64,000 nt of DNA from Acanthochlamys bracteata (lineage: Eukaryota; Streptophyta; Magnoliopsida; Pandanales; Velloziaceae). A model generated the notes under the pieces. The model worked only from the letters and a program-made list of their open reading frames with translations. It ran no database searches and was not told the origin of the DNA. Positions 1 to 13,301 of this stretch are shown one piece after another. The position numbers and the translations under genes were made by a program. The number at the start of each line of letters is the position of its first letter. Position 1 is the first letter of the stretch. The DNA lies in NCBI GenBank assembly GCA_019914995.1, contig CM034131.1, positions 1,860,001 through 1,924,000 of the forward strand, given 5' to 3'.

Positions 1-2569
1 TCACCGTCTAAAAATCCTCAATTGGCATCATCAATAATTAACATCAAGTATTAACAACTAAAAATCCTCGTACAAATCACAGAGAACAGCATACAACTTG
101 CTCCAATTGAATGAAAGATCATGACATGTAATATTTACAACACCGAAGCCTTACTAGAATGGCTACACGAAATAAAAATGTCCTCAAAACAAACCAGCAA
201 AATTTACAAGACAAATGAAAAACAGAAAACATATACACGAGGAGTTGACAAGAGTATTTAGAAATTATGGACGGCCCAAGAGCATTGCATAAATGCTCAT
301 GACTAGTAATTTTTGTTAGTAGTGGCTTTGCACAATTTGCTTGCAACCTTTCAAAAAAATTAGCTGCTTAGAACCTGCATAAGTAACTAGGTGCTTCCTT
401 TTTTAATGCCAAATAGTGATCATGACTTTCCTCACAACAAAAACATCACAGTCGATAGTGCGTCTTCTTTGATGTGTTCTTGTAGCAATTTGCTCATAGG
501 CTATACCTTTGATGAATGTTATACATATCTCCTCCGCGAATTGAGTACCTATGTTCTCCAACAGGTCCTCTAACATCATTCTGTGGAAATTCATGGGACA
601 TCACATTTATTCTAAGTAGAATCCGTAATTTCAGAATTATCTCGAAAGTTATCTGCATCAAGAGAAAGCATCTTCAGTATACAACAAATATTGCTCTAGA
701 CAAGAACACGGCATAAACTTTCTGGGCACTCCAGCATCCTAAACAAGATAACTGAATACTGCAACAGCATATCAAACAGCAAATACAACAGTGAGTTGTA
801 AAGTAATGCCTATTATGGAGTTCCTTGAAAAAGTTGGACAGGGAAAACAGAAACCAAGACAAAGTATGGTTACAACTTACAGTTACTTCAGGAAGCTTGA
901 GATGATACATAATATACATATGATAAGCAACAGCATGCAGCAATACAGACCAGTTCAAATTACCATAACTATCCTCCTTACAGATGTCAATGGGTTTCAA
1001 CAGCCAGTGCTGTCTATATGGATACAAATTCTAGTATGTAAAGCTGATGAAGACCATTATTATCAATTTGTAGACACTCGATCAATATATACACAACCAT
1101 CCCTTATGACAATCCACTATCACGCAATTCCATTTTTAGAAACAAAAAATAAAAAGGAAGGATATTTAAACATTTAATATTCATCTGCTAAAATTTCATC
1201 ACTAATCTTTATAAGCCCAAATGCCCAATCCTCTTGAATGCATAAACTATGAGATTGCATCTCAAACCAAAATCAGATTGTTTCATATAAAATATTGCAG
1301 ACATATCTTGATACAACAACCTAAAACCTTTACATTTCAAAAAACTCTAACCCAATCCAAAGTACAAAACACAAGTGGCATTCCTTTGGTTAAACCATAA
1401 TTACATGTATAAAATTATTGAAACTTGTAGGAAAGGATAGAGATCACTTATAAATATCCTTTACATCCTAACTTACTGATGAGAATTCCTTCTCTAACAT
1501 CTCTTATGTTGGAGCATTAAACCTAATTTTTTTAATTCACAATAGTGGTCAAAATGAAATTAGGGGGAAAACTTAAAAATGAATAGAGTGCTTTACAATG
1601 TACAACAAATAAAAAGCTATCTCATGAAAGTGTACATTAAACAAGCAGACATTAAATACCAGACTAAATCACCACTTAAAGTTGGCTGGATAGGTAAAGA
1701 AGTGGAAATGTATGTTGTATCTTTCAAACTTCACTATCACAGACAATGTCAAAGTAAAATCTAGAACCGCATAGACTGCAGCTTCATATAATATGGATTT
1801 GGTATTTGACATGAGCTAGCTTTTAAGACATAACTAGAGATGTATATAGAAGATATTATACGCTACAAAATAAAGCTCATATCATTTGCCAAAATATGTA
1901 GGTAGTTCCAAAACTGCAAGTAACCAGGTCTCTATCACTTAGAATATAGAAACCATGAAGCTCATTATAGTTATATATTTCATCAGACTCACCTTTATCA
2001 AGGTGTAATTGAGGTAGGGAGGTACTTTCTTTGCTAACACCTTTTGGTTGACTATTCTGGTTTTCCCTCACTTTAGCAACCTGCTCAAGTATAGCTTAAG
2101 CTTAACAACAGCATACATTCACTTCATAAGTAATGGTTAAATGATCATGAAAGTAATGAAAAAAGGCTCGCCATAGTTAGTTCAGTGTTACAGAAAGGTC
2201 AAAGAAAGATAACATATGATTGATTATTGTTGACTGATAAGAGAAGATATCCAAGCAGCTTTCAACTGTAATAGATCACCTACAACTATCACAAGGGCAA
2301 ACTTTCTTCAAATAAAGTATACCTTTCAAACATTTCTCCACCCTATGTTCGAACCATTGTACAACTAACACAGCCAAAGGAAATCCTATATTAGTAAAAC
2401 GATCCTACGAAATCAAACTAAACAAATGAATAAAATGGGGATATTGGCTTGGGACTTTGATGATTGCAAAAGATACGGGATGCCTTCAGGAATCAACTTC
2501 GTGTCATAATTCAATTCCAGTGGGCTACATGTTGTGCTTCTCATTTCCACAAAGCTAAACAACATGTCG

Positions 2570-2973
2570 TAAAATATGACGACCGTTTGTCCAGTCAGAA
2601 GGATATTTTTCATTAGCGAACTGGAAGAGTGAGTACAGATCATGTGAGAAAAGCTAAATAAGAGATTCTAAAAATATGACTACCATTTATCCAGTCAGAA
2701 GGATATCTTAAAATGGTAAGACTGGAAGAGTGACTACCGATCCTGTTCCTATCTTTTAACCATGTTCAACTTTCATTCCCATTTCTTTTATATTTTTCAT
2801 TCTTCATTTCACTGTGCTAAATTGGACCTCCTTAAAGCAGAAAATTTAAGCAGAATATTTAGCATCAGTCATTTTTGTGTGGATGAACCTAAAATTAGTT
2901 ATGATATGATTGCTACTTCTCCAGTCAGAAGGATAGTTTCCATTAATGACAAAACTGGGAGAGTGAGTACCCC
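2570..2973. repeat. Three dispersed copies of a ~70-bp repeat
   Basis: Copies lie at about 2570-2642, 2671-2742 and 2901-2973. All share the core CCAGTCAGAAGGATA, then 16-22 variable bases, then ACTGG followed by (A/G)AGAGTGA(G/C)TAC. CCAGT and ACTGG are complementary in every copy, so each unit could form a small hairpin. Copies 1 and 2 also share a leader resembling AAAATATGAC(G/T)ACC. The spacing (about 100 and 230 bp) is irregular, so this is not a simple tandem array. I do not recognise the family. Confidence 0.75.
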
Positions 2974-3441
2974 CTTTCAACCATTTTGTCTCCTTTAAAC
3001 AGTCTCAAGTTTCATGAACCCTTTAATTTTCAATAATCATTTATTTATGCTATATTTGGCGGCTCCCAGAGTAGAAAAGTTGTCTCAAAGAATGACAACC
3101 AATTATTTTAGGCGGATGATCAGTCTATTGCATAGTTGATCAAACGAAATAATTGCAGCGAAGACTTACTAACTTAAGCATTTTCTGACAAGCATCATAA
3201 AAAATTGAGAAAACCTAACAAACATCAACAATACAATATATGTTTGTGCACGCAGGGTTCTAGTCTCACTGTTAAACAAAATCAAGTCGTCAATTTCACA
3301 CTGTACCCATCTAAGGTTGACTCTCAAGTGTCAGAATAATTACTTATTGGCTTAAAAAATTAACCAATGCAGCACTTACAAAGCTATAACTTATAATATG
3401 TGCATAACTATATACCTACATGACTTAACTTTTAAATGCAT

Positions 3442-3460
3442 GAGAGAGAGAGAGAGAGAG
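3442..3460. repeat. GA microsatellite
   Basis: Uninterrupted GA dinucleotide run just downstream of the stop codon of the minus-strand membrane-protein gene, probably within or next to its 3' untranslated region. Confidence 0.9.
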
Positions 3461-3475
3461 CAAAAGTTTTAAAAG

Positions 3476-6400
3476 TCATACTGCTGCATCAGGAACAGTG
3501 ATATTTTCGTCAAAAAATGGAAAGTCTTCTGTACTTGGGCGCTTCTTCTTGTGAAGAGATCCCAGCCCATGAAGGATACCTCTCCCATATCTTTTGCTGC
3601 TTGTTGTATTGCCAACCAAGTCTGCCCCCCATGTGTACATGACATATTTCCTTAACTAGTACGAAAGGATAATTCAAATGTTTATAATATGAACCAGTAA
3701 ATAGGTGTCAACAAAAACGAAAAGCTACCTTATCCCAATTTTTCTGGGCACGCATTCTACACAAAGCCTCTCGCATTACTATATCCTCCCTATTTAGCTT
3801 CTTGATCCTGGCCTCAAACTAGAAATTGCAGAAACATAGTTATAAGTATCAGAACTGCAAATGAAGTATATGCGCATGTATTGTGAACACTGTAAACAAA
3901 TTAAAGACACGATAGAGAAAGAAAGCAAGAAAAAAGGTAAGAATAACTTACCTGCACCAACAAATATAAGAAAATTGCAAAGCTGATAGCAAAAAGACCA
4001 CCAACATTCGCAATGAAGCTCACTGCACAATTGTACAATTAAAAATCATTTAAGGAGTGCAAATAATCATTACACACTATCTTGATAGACAAAAATAATC
4101 ATGAAATTGCTTTCGTCAATGTCTTAGATGTATATTGAGTAATAATGTATTACACAAGAATAGTTACTTCGGAGAGGTTGATCTTATATTTGTACCACAG
4201 TGAATCAAAAATTATAACATCCAAATTCAGTGTGCGTCAACTGCTAATTTCCTGCTGCAGCGAAGTTAGGCATAGGGAGCAAGATAGCATTAGATAGCAA
4301 TTGTCTTAGCTCCAAAAATACATTCATAAATTAACCATTTGAAAGAGATGCACCAGTGCGATTCTTAGGAGTTAGAATAGACATAGCCTACACAGTCGTC
4401 CAGGTTGATTCTAAAAATGTGCACCACTTCTTTCACCGAAAATTACTGCTTTTGCACTCAATGCAATCACTTGAAAACATCCAGAAAAGTATCTCTAACA
4501 CTGTCGGAGTGGATCTACCTAGCACCATGTGTCTAGGAATGAACCTCAAAGTTTCGGAGTTCCAATTTGAAGCAAGAAAGTCACAAAGTGACTTGTTAAA
4601 TAATTCCCAAAGACTTAATGAAAAATGTGTAGTCTTACCAAAAACAAAAAGAGTGCGCATCTAGACATAAGGGTAAAGGCTAAGTATACAGATCGACACT
4701 AGACCTAGTGGAATTTGTAGACTTCTAAAATGTAAAGACAACCAGAGAAAGAGTTACATTTTAGCCATTAGGATGTACTCAGCAGGTACCAAAATACCTA
4801 AGATTTTTGTTTTTATATTTCTGCATGATGTATTCTAAAAAATCAAATAAACAGTCAGAGGATGAGATCTCAGATTCTGAAACAAATTGGAAAACACTGT
4901 CAATTCACGCAATCCCAGAGTTGGATACTAAAAAATCTTTAATGTATTCATCAACAGGACCATTAGTTAGCTCTAAACCTATTGAGGAAGGTCCATATAG
5001 TTATTAGACATATCAATAAGCTTTTCAGAGACACCATGCATACTTTTCCAAAATCAGATTTCACCGGGAGCTTCTATTGATTCACTGTTATGATATAACG
5101 ATTATGACAAAGGAAACCAAAAGCTACTAATTTGAACAAACATATGGCAATGTAATTGTACACCTACACCTCCACACCTATACCCCATAGTGTAGATCAC
5201 TGGTGATGATAAAACGGATTTTCTGCACATTGATCATGCCTGTCTATTTCAACAATACATGTTATCATTTGAGGAAAATATTCCTACAGTAAGTCTTAAT
5301 TAAAAAAAGAACAAAAACACTAGATTTAAATCAAAAGCAATGAAGCTCTTGAAACTACACATAAGTGTGTATCAAAAAGAAGTTAATAAATACTCCAGGA
5401 ACGTCCCAAACCTTTTTAACATACCTGGCCCAATCACATTTTCGTTGTTGACTTCCATAATAAAATCAGAAAGGTAGGTAATAGACAATGTCGTATTTAT
5501 GAAGCCATCATTGGGATTTTGAAGTGACAATTGGAGATTGCTAGCCTCCGTAATATATGAACCAGGAATGAAGTCATGAAATAGAGGCTGAATAAGCTTC
5601 AAATTGTTTAGATGGCTGTATGCCTGTGGGACTAATTGAATCTTTAAGACATTCAAATCAGGTCCCCTGAAGGTTTTTGGCCGATCATTTCCATAAAAGT
5701 CTGAAATCAAAGTTCCACTAACATAGCTCACATGCTTTCTCTCATTATGATCCCTAGCAGTGAGGTTAAATTGAAAACCCACAGCAGTAGCAGGATCATT
5801 TGGAAGATCAACAAATTGCCATGAGACATAGTGGTTCCTTGGAGGTATTCGGCAACCATTGCATTTTAAGGAGATCAGTGGCCCATTACTTGTATTGTAG
5901 CAAATATGATTTATGTATTTTGACAGTAATGAAATTCTGTAGTCAATGAAGCCAGGAGTCCCAGTTACAAAATTGTCAAGCCCTCGTAAATGGGAGCAAG
6001 TCATGCTAGAGATAGTTGTGATATTGAATTCCATGTCATTTACAAATGGCACCAAGTCTATAGCATTAGTAGGTCTGACTCTATGCACTTCAATGCTCCT
6101 TTTAGAAATAATCTGATATAACAGCCTATAACAAAAGTACAAGTCAGTTGTAGAATTAGCGGAATGTTAGATATGAGGGTAAGGACCAGTTTATCAGTCA
6201 CTCACGCTGATAACAGGCCAATAAAGACTATCCAACTTGCTATAGAAAATGTCCCTCCAAGCTCAGTTCTCCTCTTTCTCACCACTTCACCGTCCTCCTA
6301 TATAGCTACAAAAGTTAGACCTAAACTGGTCATAAATTAGTAGCCTTTAACAAACATTGCCATAAATATAAATAAAAGATGCATTATGTCTTTTGTTATA

Positions 6401-7583
6401 AATCTCACGCTGGCTGTCCAAACAAGAGCTCAACTACTCCACAACAAATCAACTGAATCTCTAAGCAGCGACCACCAACAACCTTTCTATATCATAGCCA
6501 CAAAGGCCAACAACAAACACCACATACCCTTCGACAAGACAAAAGTGAATGTGCTACTACTAGCAGCCTAGCCAAACAAGAGCTACACCCTCAACAAACT
6601 CTATCTCTATCTTTTAATCTGAACGCATTCTACATGCACATTAGACAACATAACCAAGGAATATCCCAGACTCCTTGGCTAGGCCCTCTGCATTTCATAA
6701 TATCAGAAAATGATTCTACTATTAGGCCAGCAAAGCAGAGCAGAGAGTATGAGATCCTTCCAAGTGTTCTCAACACATGCTTTAAGCTTGTTACCATCCA
6801 TTTTGACAGAAACCGCTCCACCAACACAGCTACAGGGAGGTACCACCTATTACCCAGCTCACATATTGGACACCAGAACTCAATGTTAGATCTGCAATCA
6901 TGCACGAGCACTTCCACTAGACATCACCAGCCCCATTCCTCATTTCCATGCTAGAACTGGGTGACCTCCCTTATCCCCCTTATCCTAGTTGACTTATCCC
7001 CCATTTCGAAACATTAGTTATCTAAATAAGAGCTCCCTTTATGGTGCCAAATGTGTCAAGTTATAAAAAATTCAGCCTATTAAAGTTCAATTCATTGCTC
7101 AACCAAAAAATAATTCACAAGAACTTACAATAATAGCACACAGCCTCGCCGCCAACAACAGCAGCAGCAACATTAGAGAAGAAGGATTAAACGGAGCTAA
7201 CTAACCAGCCAGTGTCGGGTAGCATAAAATACATCAAGACGACTAATTCCCCAGCGAACTTTAAACCAGAAAGATCTCCGACGCGAATCGAATTTATGCA
7301 AGCAACGAACAGCAAGGCAAAAGAGTAACCAAGCAAGCAGAGCAGCTAGGGTTGTTTCCAGAAGCACAGCCCCCAACTGCGACAGCCTTCGGATACTATC
7401 AAGCGGAATAACAGTAGTTAAGAAAGCCGGAGTTGTTTCTCCACCAATACCTGAACTGACTTCCCAATTCTTCCCTCCACCGCCGTCGAATAACACGCAA
7501 GTTGTTCTGTTCACAAGGTAGTGACCCGGCGAGCAAGAGCACTGTGAATCGTTGTAGACTACAGCGTTCGCCGGACACGACAT
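3476..7583 (-). CDS. Plant membrane protein of unknown function, six exons
   Basis: Coding exons, in order of translation: 7206-7583, 6206-6297, 5425-6125, 3952-4022, 3729-3818, 3476-3655. All junctions are GT-AG and the phases close exactly to give 503 aa. Residues 1-32 are short and Cys-rich (CSCSPGHY). Hydrophobic segments lie at about 70-95, 142-163 and 392-413. Between the last two is a ~230-residue domain with several N-glycosylation sequons (NITT, NTSN, NLTA, NTTL), so it probably faces the lumen or the outside. The tail of ~90 residues is basic and ends FPFFDENITVPDAAV. I believe this is a conserved single-copy type plant family, but I cannot name a function. The start is the ATG before MSCPANAV, which has GA-rich leader sequence upstream. 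The gene structure is well supported; the role is unknown. Confidence 0.85.
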
Positions 7584-8388
7584 TGATTTTTAATTACGAC
7601 AAAATTGATTGAGAGAAAGAGAGAGAGAGAGAGAGGGAGGAATTGCGCAGGGATTGGTTTTATTGCTTTTTATGCTGCAGTTTGTGTTGGGTTTCTGTAA
7701 TGCAACGAACTACTTTTTAGTTCTTTATTTATGCTTTTGCTTTAGGCAGGTGGTTACGTAGCTGTCAAGTTCTTGGGGAAAAATAAATATTTGCGGCTAA
7801 TGAAATTGAGATGGCAAGCTAAGTAAGTGACGCTATTGGTTGTTATTGATTTGATTAAATTGTTGCACGAGCCGGATAAACTAAATCAACGTTTTATAGC
7901 GTGACTAGTTGTTCTTTTGAATTGTGGAAGTTACTTAAGTACTGAAATTTTCTATCTACTCATTCATTGCACAGCACACCAATAACCATCCAGAGTAGGA
8001 TGATACGCATTATAGATGCGCGTGTATTGGTTTTTTTTAACAAGATTTACATGTATTCAGGAAGGTAAATCTAGTCTAGATATCAAAAAAGAACCTCCCT
8101 ATAGTCTTCAAACTAGAACAGAATGTATATACAAGGACTCAACCTGAAGGAGTTAAAAATAAAATATTTGTATAGAACCTGAACTATACTTTGTGCCTAT
8201 ACGACCTACAAAATTTTGATATTTCATCTCCAAAACTCCCTTGCTTATATATATTATATAGCAAAGACTCTGGATTCACAGAGGACATGCTTCATTTCCA
8301 TCTTACCATCTCCCTTTACTTTCAGATTTCCAGGACGAACTTGTCGAGCTTATCTATAGTTCACAGGATATGAGCAGGTTTGCTAAGC
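7584..8388. other. Intergenic: promoter of the membrane-protein gene and 3' flank of BASS3
   Basis: Both neighbours are on the minus strand, so this gap holds the promoter of the gene at 3476-7583 and the 3' end of the BASS3 gene. A TATA-like CATAAAAAG is present on the minus strand near 7666-7674. No exon is supported. Confidence 0.5.
7611..7636. repeat. GA-rich tract in the 5' leader
   Basis: GA microsatellite 28-53 bp upstream of the start codon of the minus-strand membrane-protein gene. Read in the sense of that gene it is a CT-rich leader, which is common in plant 5' untranslated regions. Confidence 0.8.
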
Positions 8389-11300
8389 TTAAGAATGACC
8401 TTCTGATAGACTTTGAAGTAGGAGCAAGGATGGAATGTCTCTAATACGAAAACCATTGCCCCAGAAAGAACCAAGGCATAGACCCGTGATAGCCATCACC
8501 ACAACTGAGCAAGCGGCAGGTACAGCATGGGTGCTTCCAAGAAATTGTGAAGCGAGAAGTCCAGCAAGTGTCGAGCTTTGCATGCCAGTGCACAGAGATA
8601 TTGTCCTACAGGCCGACTCCTCTTGCCTTCAAATTCATCGAAATTATTACTAATCATGAGAGTATAATGTACGAAAGCATAATGAGTAAAGAATTCTGAA
8701 ACAATGAACCAGACTGTATTCTTTAATTGATATTGGAGGGCATAAGCAAAAAGGCATGTTCTATGAAGATCAACAAGTTCAATATGGAAATTGAATATTA
8801 AACTGGAGCGAGGTCAAGAAATTGATGCCAAAGGTTTGTAAGGCTAAACTAATATTCAAGCCTACAGTAGACTTCCTAATAGCACGCAAGTATGAACTAC
8901 TAAATTCCAGTGAGACGGCCTACATTCATAATTATGCATGAAGGTCTGATTAGGGGTACCATGTCAGGAAAGCAAAATTTTCAAGTTACGCTGTGAGGTA
9001 CGTACAACTATAAGAAACCTATGCCACGCCAAGTATAAGCTATATAGTTAAAAGCAGTCTCACTATCAGAATAGGAAATAGGGGGTGGCAAAGGTACCTC
9101 AAAAATGGCAGTTTGGATAACCAATAACCAGCTACATAGGCAACAAGATGAAAAGTCACTATCGGTAGAAGTAACCGAAATCCTTCAGCAGAGAGAAGTT
9201 GACTTCGATTTATAGCAAGGGGGCTACCAATGCACAGTGATGTGCAAAACATAGCAACCAAGGGCATTACTGGTTGAATTACATTCACAACTGGCTTCGC
9301 ATAAGTATTGAGGATAAGGCCCATAGTTATGGGAGCAAGGACAACCTGAAAGTCATGACATTAGCTCAACCAGCAGATGTGTCACAGGTGTCTGAAGAAA
9401 TATCAAATCATGTCTAGTCTGACAGAAAAGGAGGCAAAAAAAAGGAGGCCTTAAGTTATCAATAACCAAATGTCAATGATTAAGCAAAGATTTCTTAATT
9501 CTCATATTATGATATCTACCTTTTTTTTCCAAGATTTGTTATAGTCAATACGCTGCAACTTTAACACAGCAAAGTACATGTTAATTACGTTAATCAATGG
9601 ATTTCATTTTAAATATTCATTTATAGCTTGCCCTATCTGTGGTTCACCCTAAAAACACCTTCTTCACAGGCTTCTAAGAAGAAGCATTTTTCTAGCTCCT
9701 AGGGTCAACACACAGTTTGCAAGCAAACACCTGCAGTAACAAATGATATTAGAGAAAAGCGAAGATGTGACAAAGATGAGTTTCTTAAACAAGCACTATC
9801 AACATCACTAGAAGAAAATAATATTATGAAAATAATATAGTCATTTTCTATATAAAACTAAACTCAATGGACTAAAAGACACAGATTTCGTTGTCTCGTT
9901 AATTGTACTTCTGAATCCGAAAGCAATCTGCTAAAAGCATTGCTGACTTGAAGGTTATCTAGACTTTACTTTGTCTCACCTCTAGGTTTGTGAATAGTTT
10001 ATGAGTCGATTCAACAAAATATCAATTGAAGTATGGTCTTCGGGAGAGTTATCATTATCAACTATTTAGGACAGATCCAACAATGGTAATCCTAATTTTG
10101 AATCACCAAAACTTGAAGAAGAGTAAATAAGCACTACGGTGGTGCAGACTAGGCAAAACGATTATTCAACAGCCATCAGCGCCCTTCAAAATAACATTTA
10201 ACACTTGTTTGTAGATCTCCATTCTTTGCTTTGGTATGAAATTGAGAGGAAGGCTACTTTGCAAATCCAATTACTGCTTTGTTGCAGCAGACAATCTCTT
10301 AATGATACACTGAACCTCAACCAGGAAGAGAAAATTGAAAGCCAAAATGAAAGCATAACCACTTGAGAAGTAATAGATGTTGGTATGTTACTAGGTTGAA
10401 CTATCAATCTGGCAGTTAAAAAGCTACAGCCTAGAGGATTATGTGATGAAGCACCAATCTAAATAATGGATGAAAGAACCAATCTAAATAATGATGAATG
10501 CAGTAAGTACAATATAAACTACCAGGTTACCTGCAAAATTGACTTAGACATTGCAGCTGCATCAACTGGAACAACAGAGCCGATCAGAAGGCCTGTCAAC
10601 AAAGGAGTGACAAGAACAGAAGAAATTGTTGATACACTGGTCAATAGGATACTCAAGGCAACATCGCCTTTACTTAAGAAGCTTGCGTAACTAGATAGCT
10701 GTGCACCCGCAACACATGAAGTAAGTATGAACCCAGCATAGAACATAGGAGGTGCTCCAAAAGCCCTTGCAACCATTACACCTAAGAATGGCTTGAGAAC
10801 ATACTGTGCAATATATCCAATAGAAAGCGCCAGAGGTCTGCGATAATGTTAAGTGTGAGTAACACAACTCCAATAAGAACATCAGCGAAATCTGAGGAAC
10901 AAAATGCAGAGAATGCATCACCTTTTGAAGGCAAGGGCAAAATCCTCAAGAGAAAGCTTTATCCCGATTGAAAGCATTATTCCACCAAGTGCAGGAGCAT
11001 AATGGTCTTTAGATACCCTGGCATATAAGCAATCTAGTGTTATGAGTAAAATTACGACATAAAGAGCTTGATGATTGCTTATCCATCAAATGTTAAACAT
11101 TTTCCTGAAAAGAACTCAACATTTAGAAAATTTGCTACTTCTACTGCCATACCCTTGACCAGAAATAAATTGCATTTGGATACAAATCCTTCATTGAGTC
11201 CAAAGTTTAAAAACCTTATAAGACTTTGTAGTATGATTTTTAACTGTTTGTTTCACAATTCATACACTTTTATCTCACACAAACAGCACAATTAAAAAAA

Positions 11301-11886
11301 ATCCAACTATGCGAGCTACAATCCATATATGCACAATCTGAATTATCCAATGTTATGCCTAAATTTCAGAATATTATCAACAAAAAGCAATTAACTTGAG
11401 AACGAATTTACATCACGACCAACGAAATGCAAAGTCAAACAAATATTACAAAACACTAACATCACTCTCAATTACTTCATGAACACAAATAAATAACAAA
11501 AAACCAAGCAATAAATAAAGATGAAAACAATAAAAAGCAAGTAGTCACCAGGTGAAGGTAGCCGGATTAGTTAGAGCAGCGACAGCCGTTGCTGCAACAA
11601 CAAACGGCAGCAACGCCGTGAGAAACTGCTGCGACCCGGCGTGGGTCCCGATTCCATTAGCGGAGTCACCAGTGGGTCCCACACCGAAGCTAAGCAAGGA
11701 AGCGTTGCCTTCTCGGCGGTGCCACCCTACTCTCCCAACGTAAGGGAAAGAAGTGGAACACGCTCTCACTTGTTGATCCCCTCTCCTTTTCCGTACCGGT
11801 AGCCTTACAGCCACTGCCGGTAATCTTACCGGTAGTGGTAGAAGCAGAACCCGTGTAGAAGAAGCGGAGCAGTAGCAAGAAGCCAT
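8389..11886 (-). CDS. BASS3: BASS3-type plastid sodium/metabolite cotransporter
   Basis: Exons: 11549-11886, 10922-11017, 10531-10837, 9098-9345, 8389-8626; GT-AG throughout, phases consistent, 408 aa. The first ~80 residues are Ser/Arg-rich without acidic clusters, as in a chloroplast transit peptide. The mature part carries bile-acid:Na+ symporter (SBF) signatures: NPATFTWVSKD, PALGGIMLSIGIKL, FILTSCVAGAQLSSYASFLS, GSVVPVDAAAMSKSILQVVL and CTGMQSSTLAGLLASQFLG. About nine to ten membrane spans are expected in the inner envelope. The wording matches what I remember of Arabidopsis BASS3 (At3g25410) rather than BASS1, 2, 4 or 5, especially LLPFVVAATAVAAL and WGNGFRIRD. The substrate of BASS3 is, to my knowledge, not firmly established. 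The start was chosen at MASCYCS (11886) over an upstream in-frame ATG (11994) because the upstream part is leader-like. Confidence 0.93.
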
Positions 11887-13293
11887 GCTGTTGTAGATAA
11901 GAGAGAGAGAGGGGGGTTCCGCTGCTGATGAGGATTTACAAATTCGATTCAAATTATGAGTGTATTTTCGAGGGAAAAAAAACACTGAAAACATTCAATA
12001 TAAAAAGGTGAAGATTGGATTCTGAAGAAATTTTGTGGAGGAGAACAAAGGCCGTAGATTTTCAATGAGAGTTTTGTTTATTTGTTTGATGATGAATTTC
12101 TTAGTTCTTGGGTAGTGGTGATTGGAAGAATTTAATTAAGAAATGATTTGTTTTATGTTGTTGTTTCAATTTGGTTCGTCATAGATTTTTTAGTAGAATT
12201 AGATGGTTGGGGTATTTATTATTACCGGGACATCTTGCGCTGTGGGTGTTTATAGGGTGGATTACTTAAAAAACAAAATTTTAAATAGATTTATTTTATT
12301 TTTCCCAAAAATAAATTTAACTATTATTTAAAATAAATTATATATTATGATAGATAATTTATTTATATTTTAAAATTTTTAAAAATAAAAGATTTATTGA
12401 GAATGTAAATATTTTTAAACAAATAAAAAAAAATTCTTAATAATTGAGCTAAATGGTTCAACGAGTTAATAGAATGATTTATTTTTTTCATTATTTATTC
12501 TTTTTTCCAACTCTTATTCTTTTAGTTACTTTTTACCAAAATACTTTCAGTTCAATTAAAAAAAACTCAAAATTTTAATTATATATTTTTGTAAATATGG
12601 TAATAATTTTTTAAAAATCTGTGTATTTAACTGATTAAGATGGTCATTTCTTTTTTAAGAAATAATGATATGAAATTTTATCCACTAAAAATATATATTT
12701 TGTCAAATTTTACGATTTATATCATCATGATTAAGTAGTCGGACGAAAATCGAGATTAAAATAAAATTTTATCAGCATGTTATTGATTCATAGCTTTTTG
12801 TATCCATTAATAGAGATTAAATTTAAAGGTCTTCACGGCGACAAACGACTATGAGTGTGCTTAAATATATATAAACGCCAAAATATTTCTATTTCTATAT
12901 ATATAGACATTATTACAACATATAGCAGTCCTATCAGTATAAGGCTTCAAAATTAAACATAACTGTTGAATATAAAAAATATGAGTTGTAAATATTTTAA
13001 TAAATTTTTATATCAATCAAATTACGAATCAATTGTTATTCGATTTTTTAATCAAAATGACTGAAATAAGATAATATATATTTTAAAAAATTTTATTTCT
13101 TTAAAAATTTTTCTGAAAGAAAAAATATTTTTATCTATTTCAAAAAATAAATTTTATTTTTTATCTTAAAAATAATAATATTAAATAATATTAAAATTTT
13201 ACGATATAAAATTTTATTAATATTTTTTAAAATTTAAATAAATTTTATATAATATTATAAAAAAATATTTAAAAATATAAATAGGATAAATCT
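11887..13293. other. BASS3 promoter and AT-rich intergenic DNA
   Basis: Sequence next to 11886 should be the 5' leader and promoter of BASS3; the minus-strand leader is pyrimidine-rich with a CTCTCTCTCT run near 11900-11911. From about 12250 on the DNA is strongly AT-rich with short A/T runs and resembles the MITE-type filler found elsewhere in the window, most clearly at 13070-13270. No exon is seen. Confidence 0.5.
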
Positions 13294-13301
13294 TTTGAAA
13301 T

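Larger units (their letters stand above)
1..3475. other. Non-coding flank with a triplicated repeat
   Basis: No coding exon could be supported on either strand. The open frames here are short, of low complexity and lack coding-like composition or splice continuity. The part nearest 3475 should hold the 3' untranslated region of the minus-strand membrane-protein gene that ends at 3476. The only structure seen is a 70-bp repeat present three times at 2570-2973 and a GA microsatellite at 3442-3460. Confidence 0.6.

Noticed and set aside
674..1177. Open frames of 117 and 128 codons on both strands
   Set aside because: No family resemblance, skewed composition and no splice partners; treated as chance frames.
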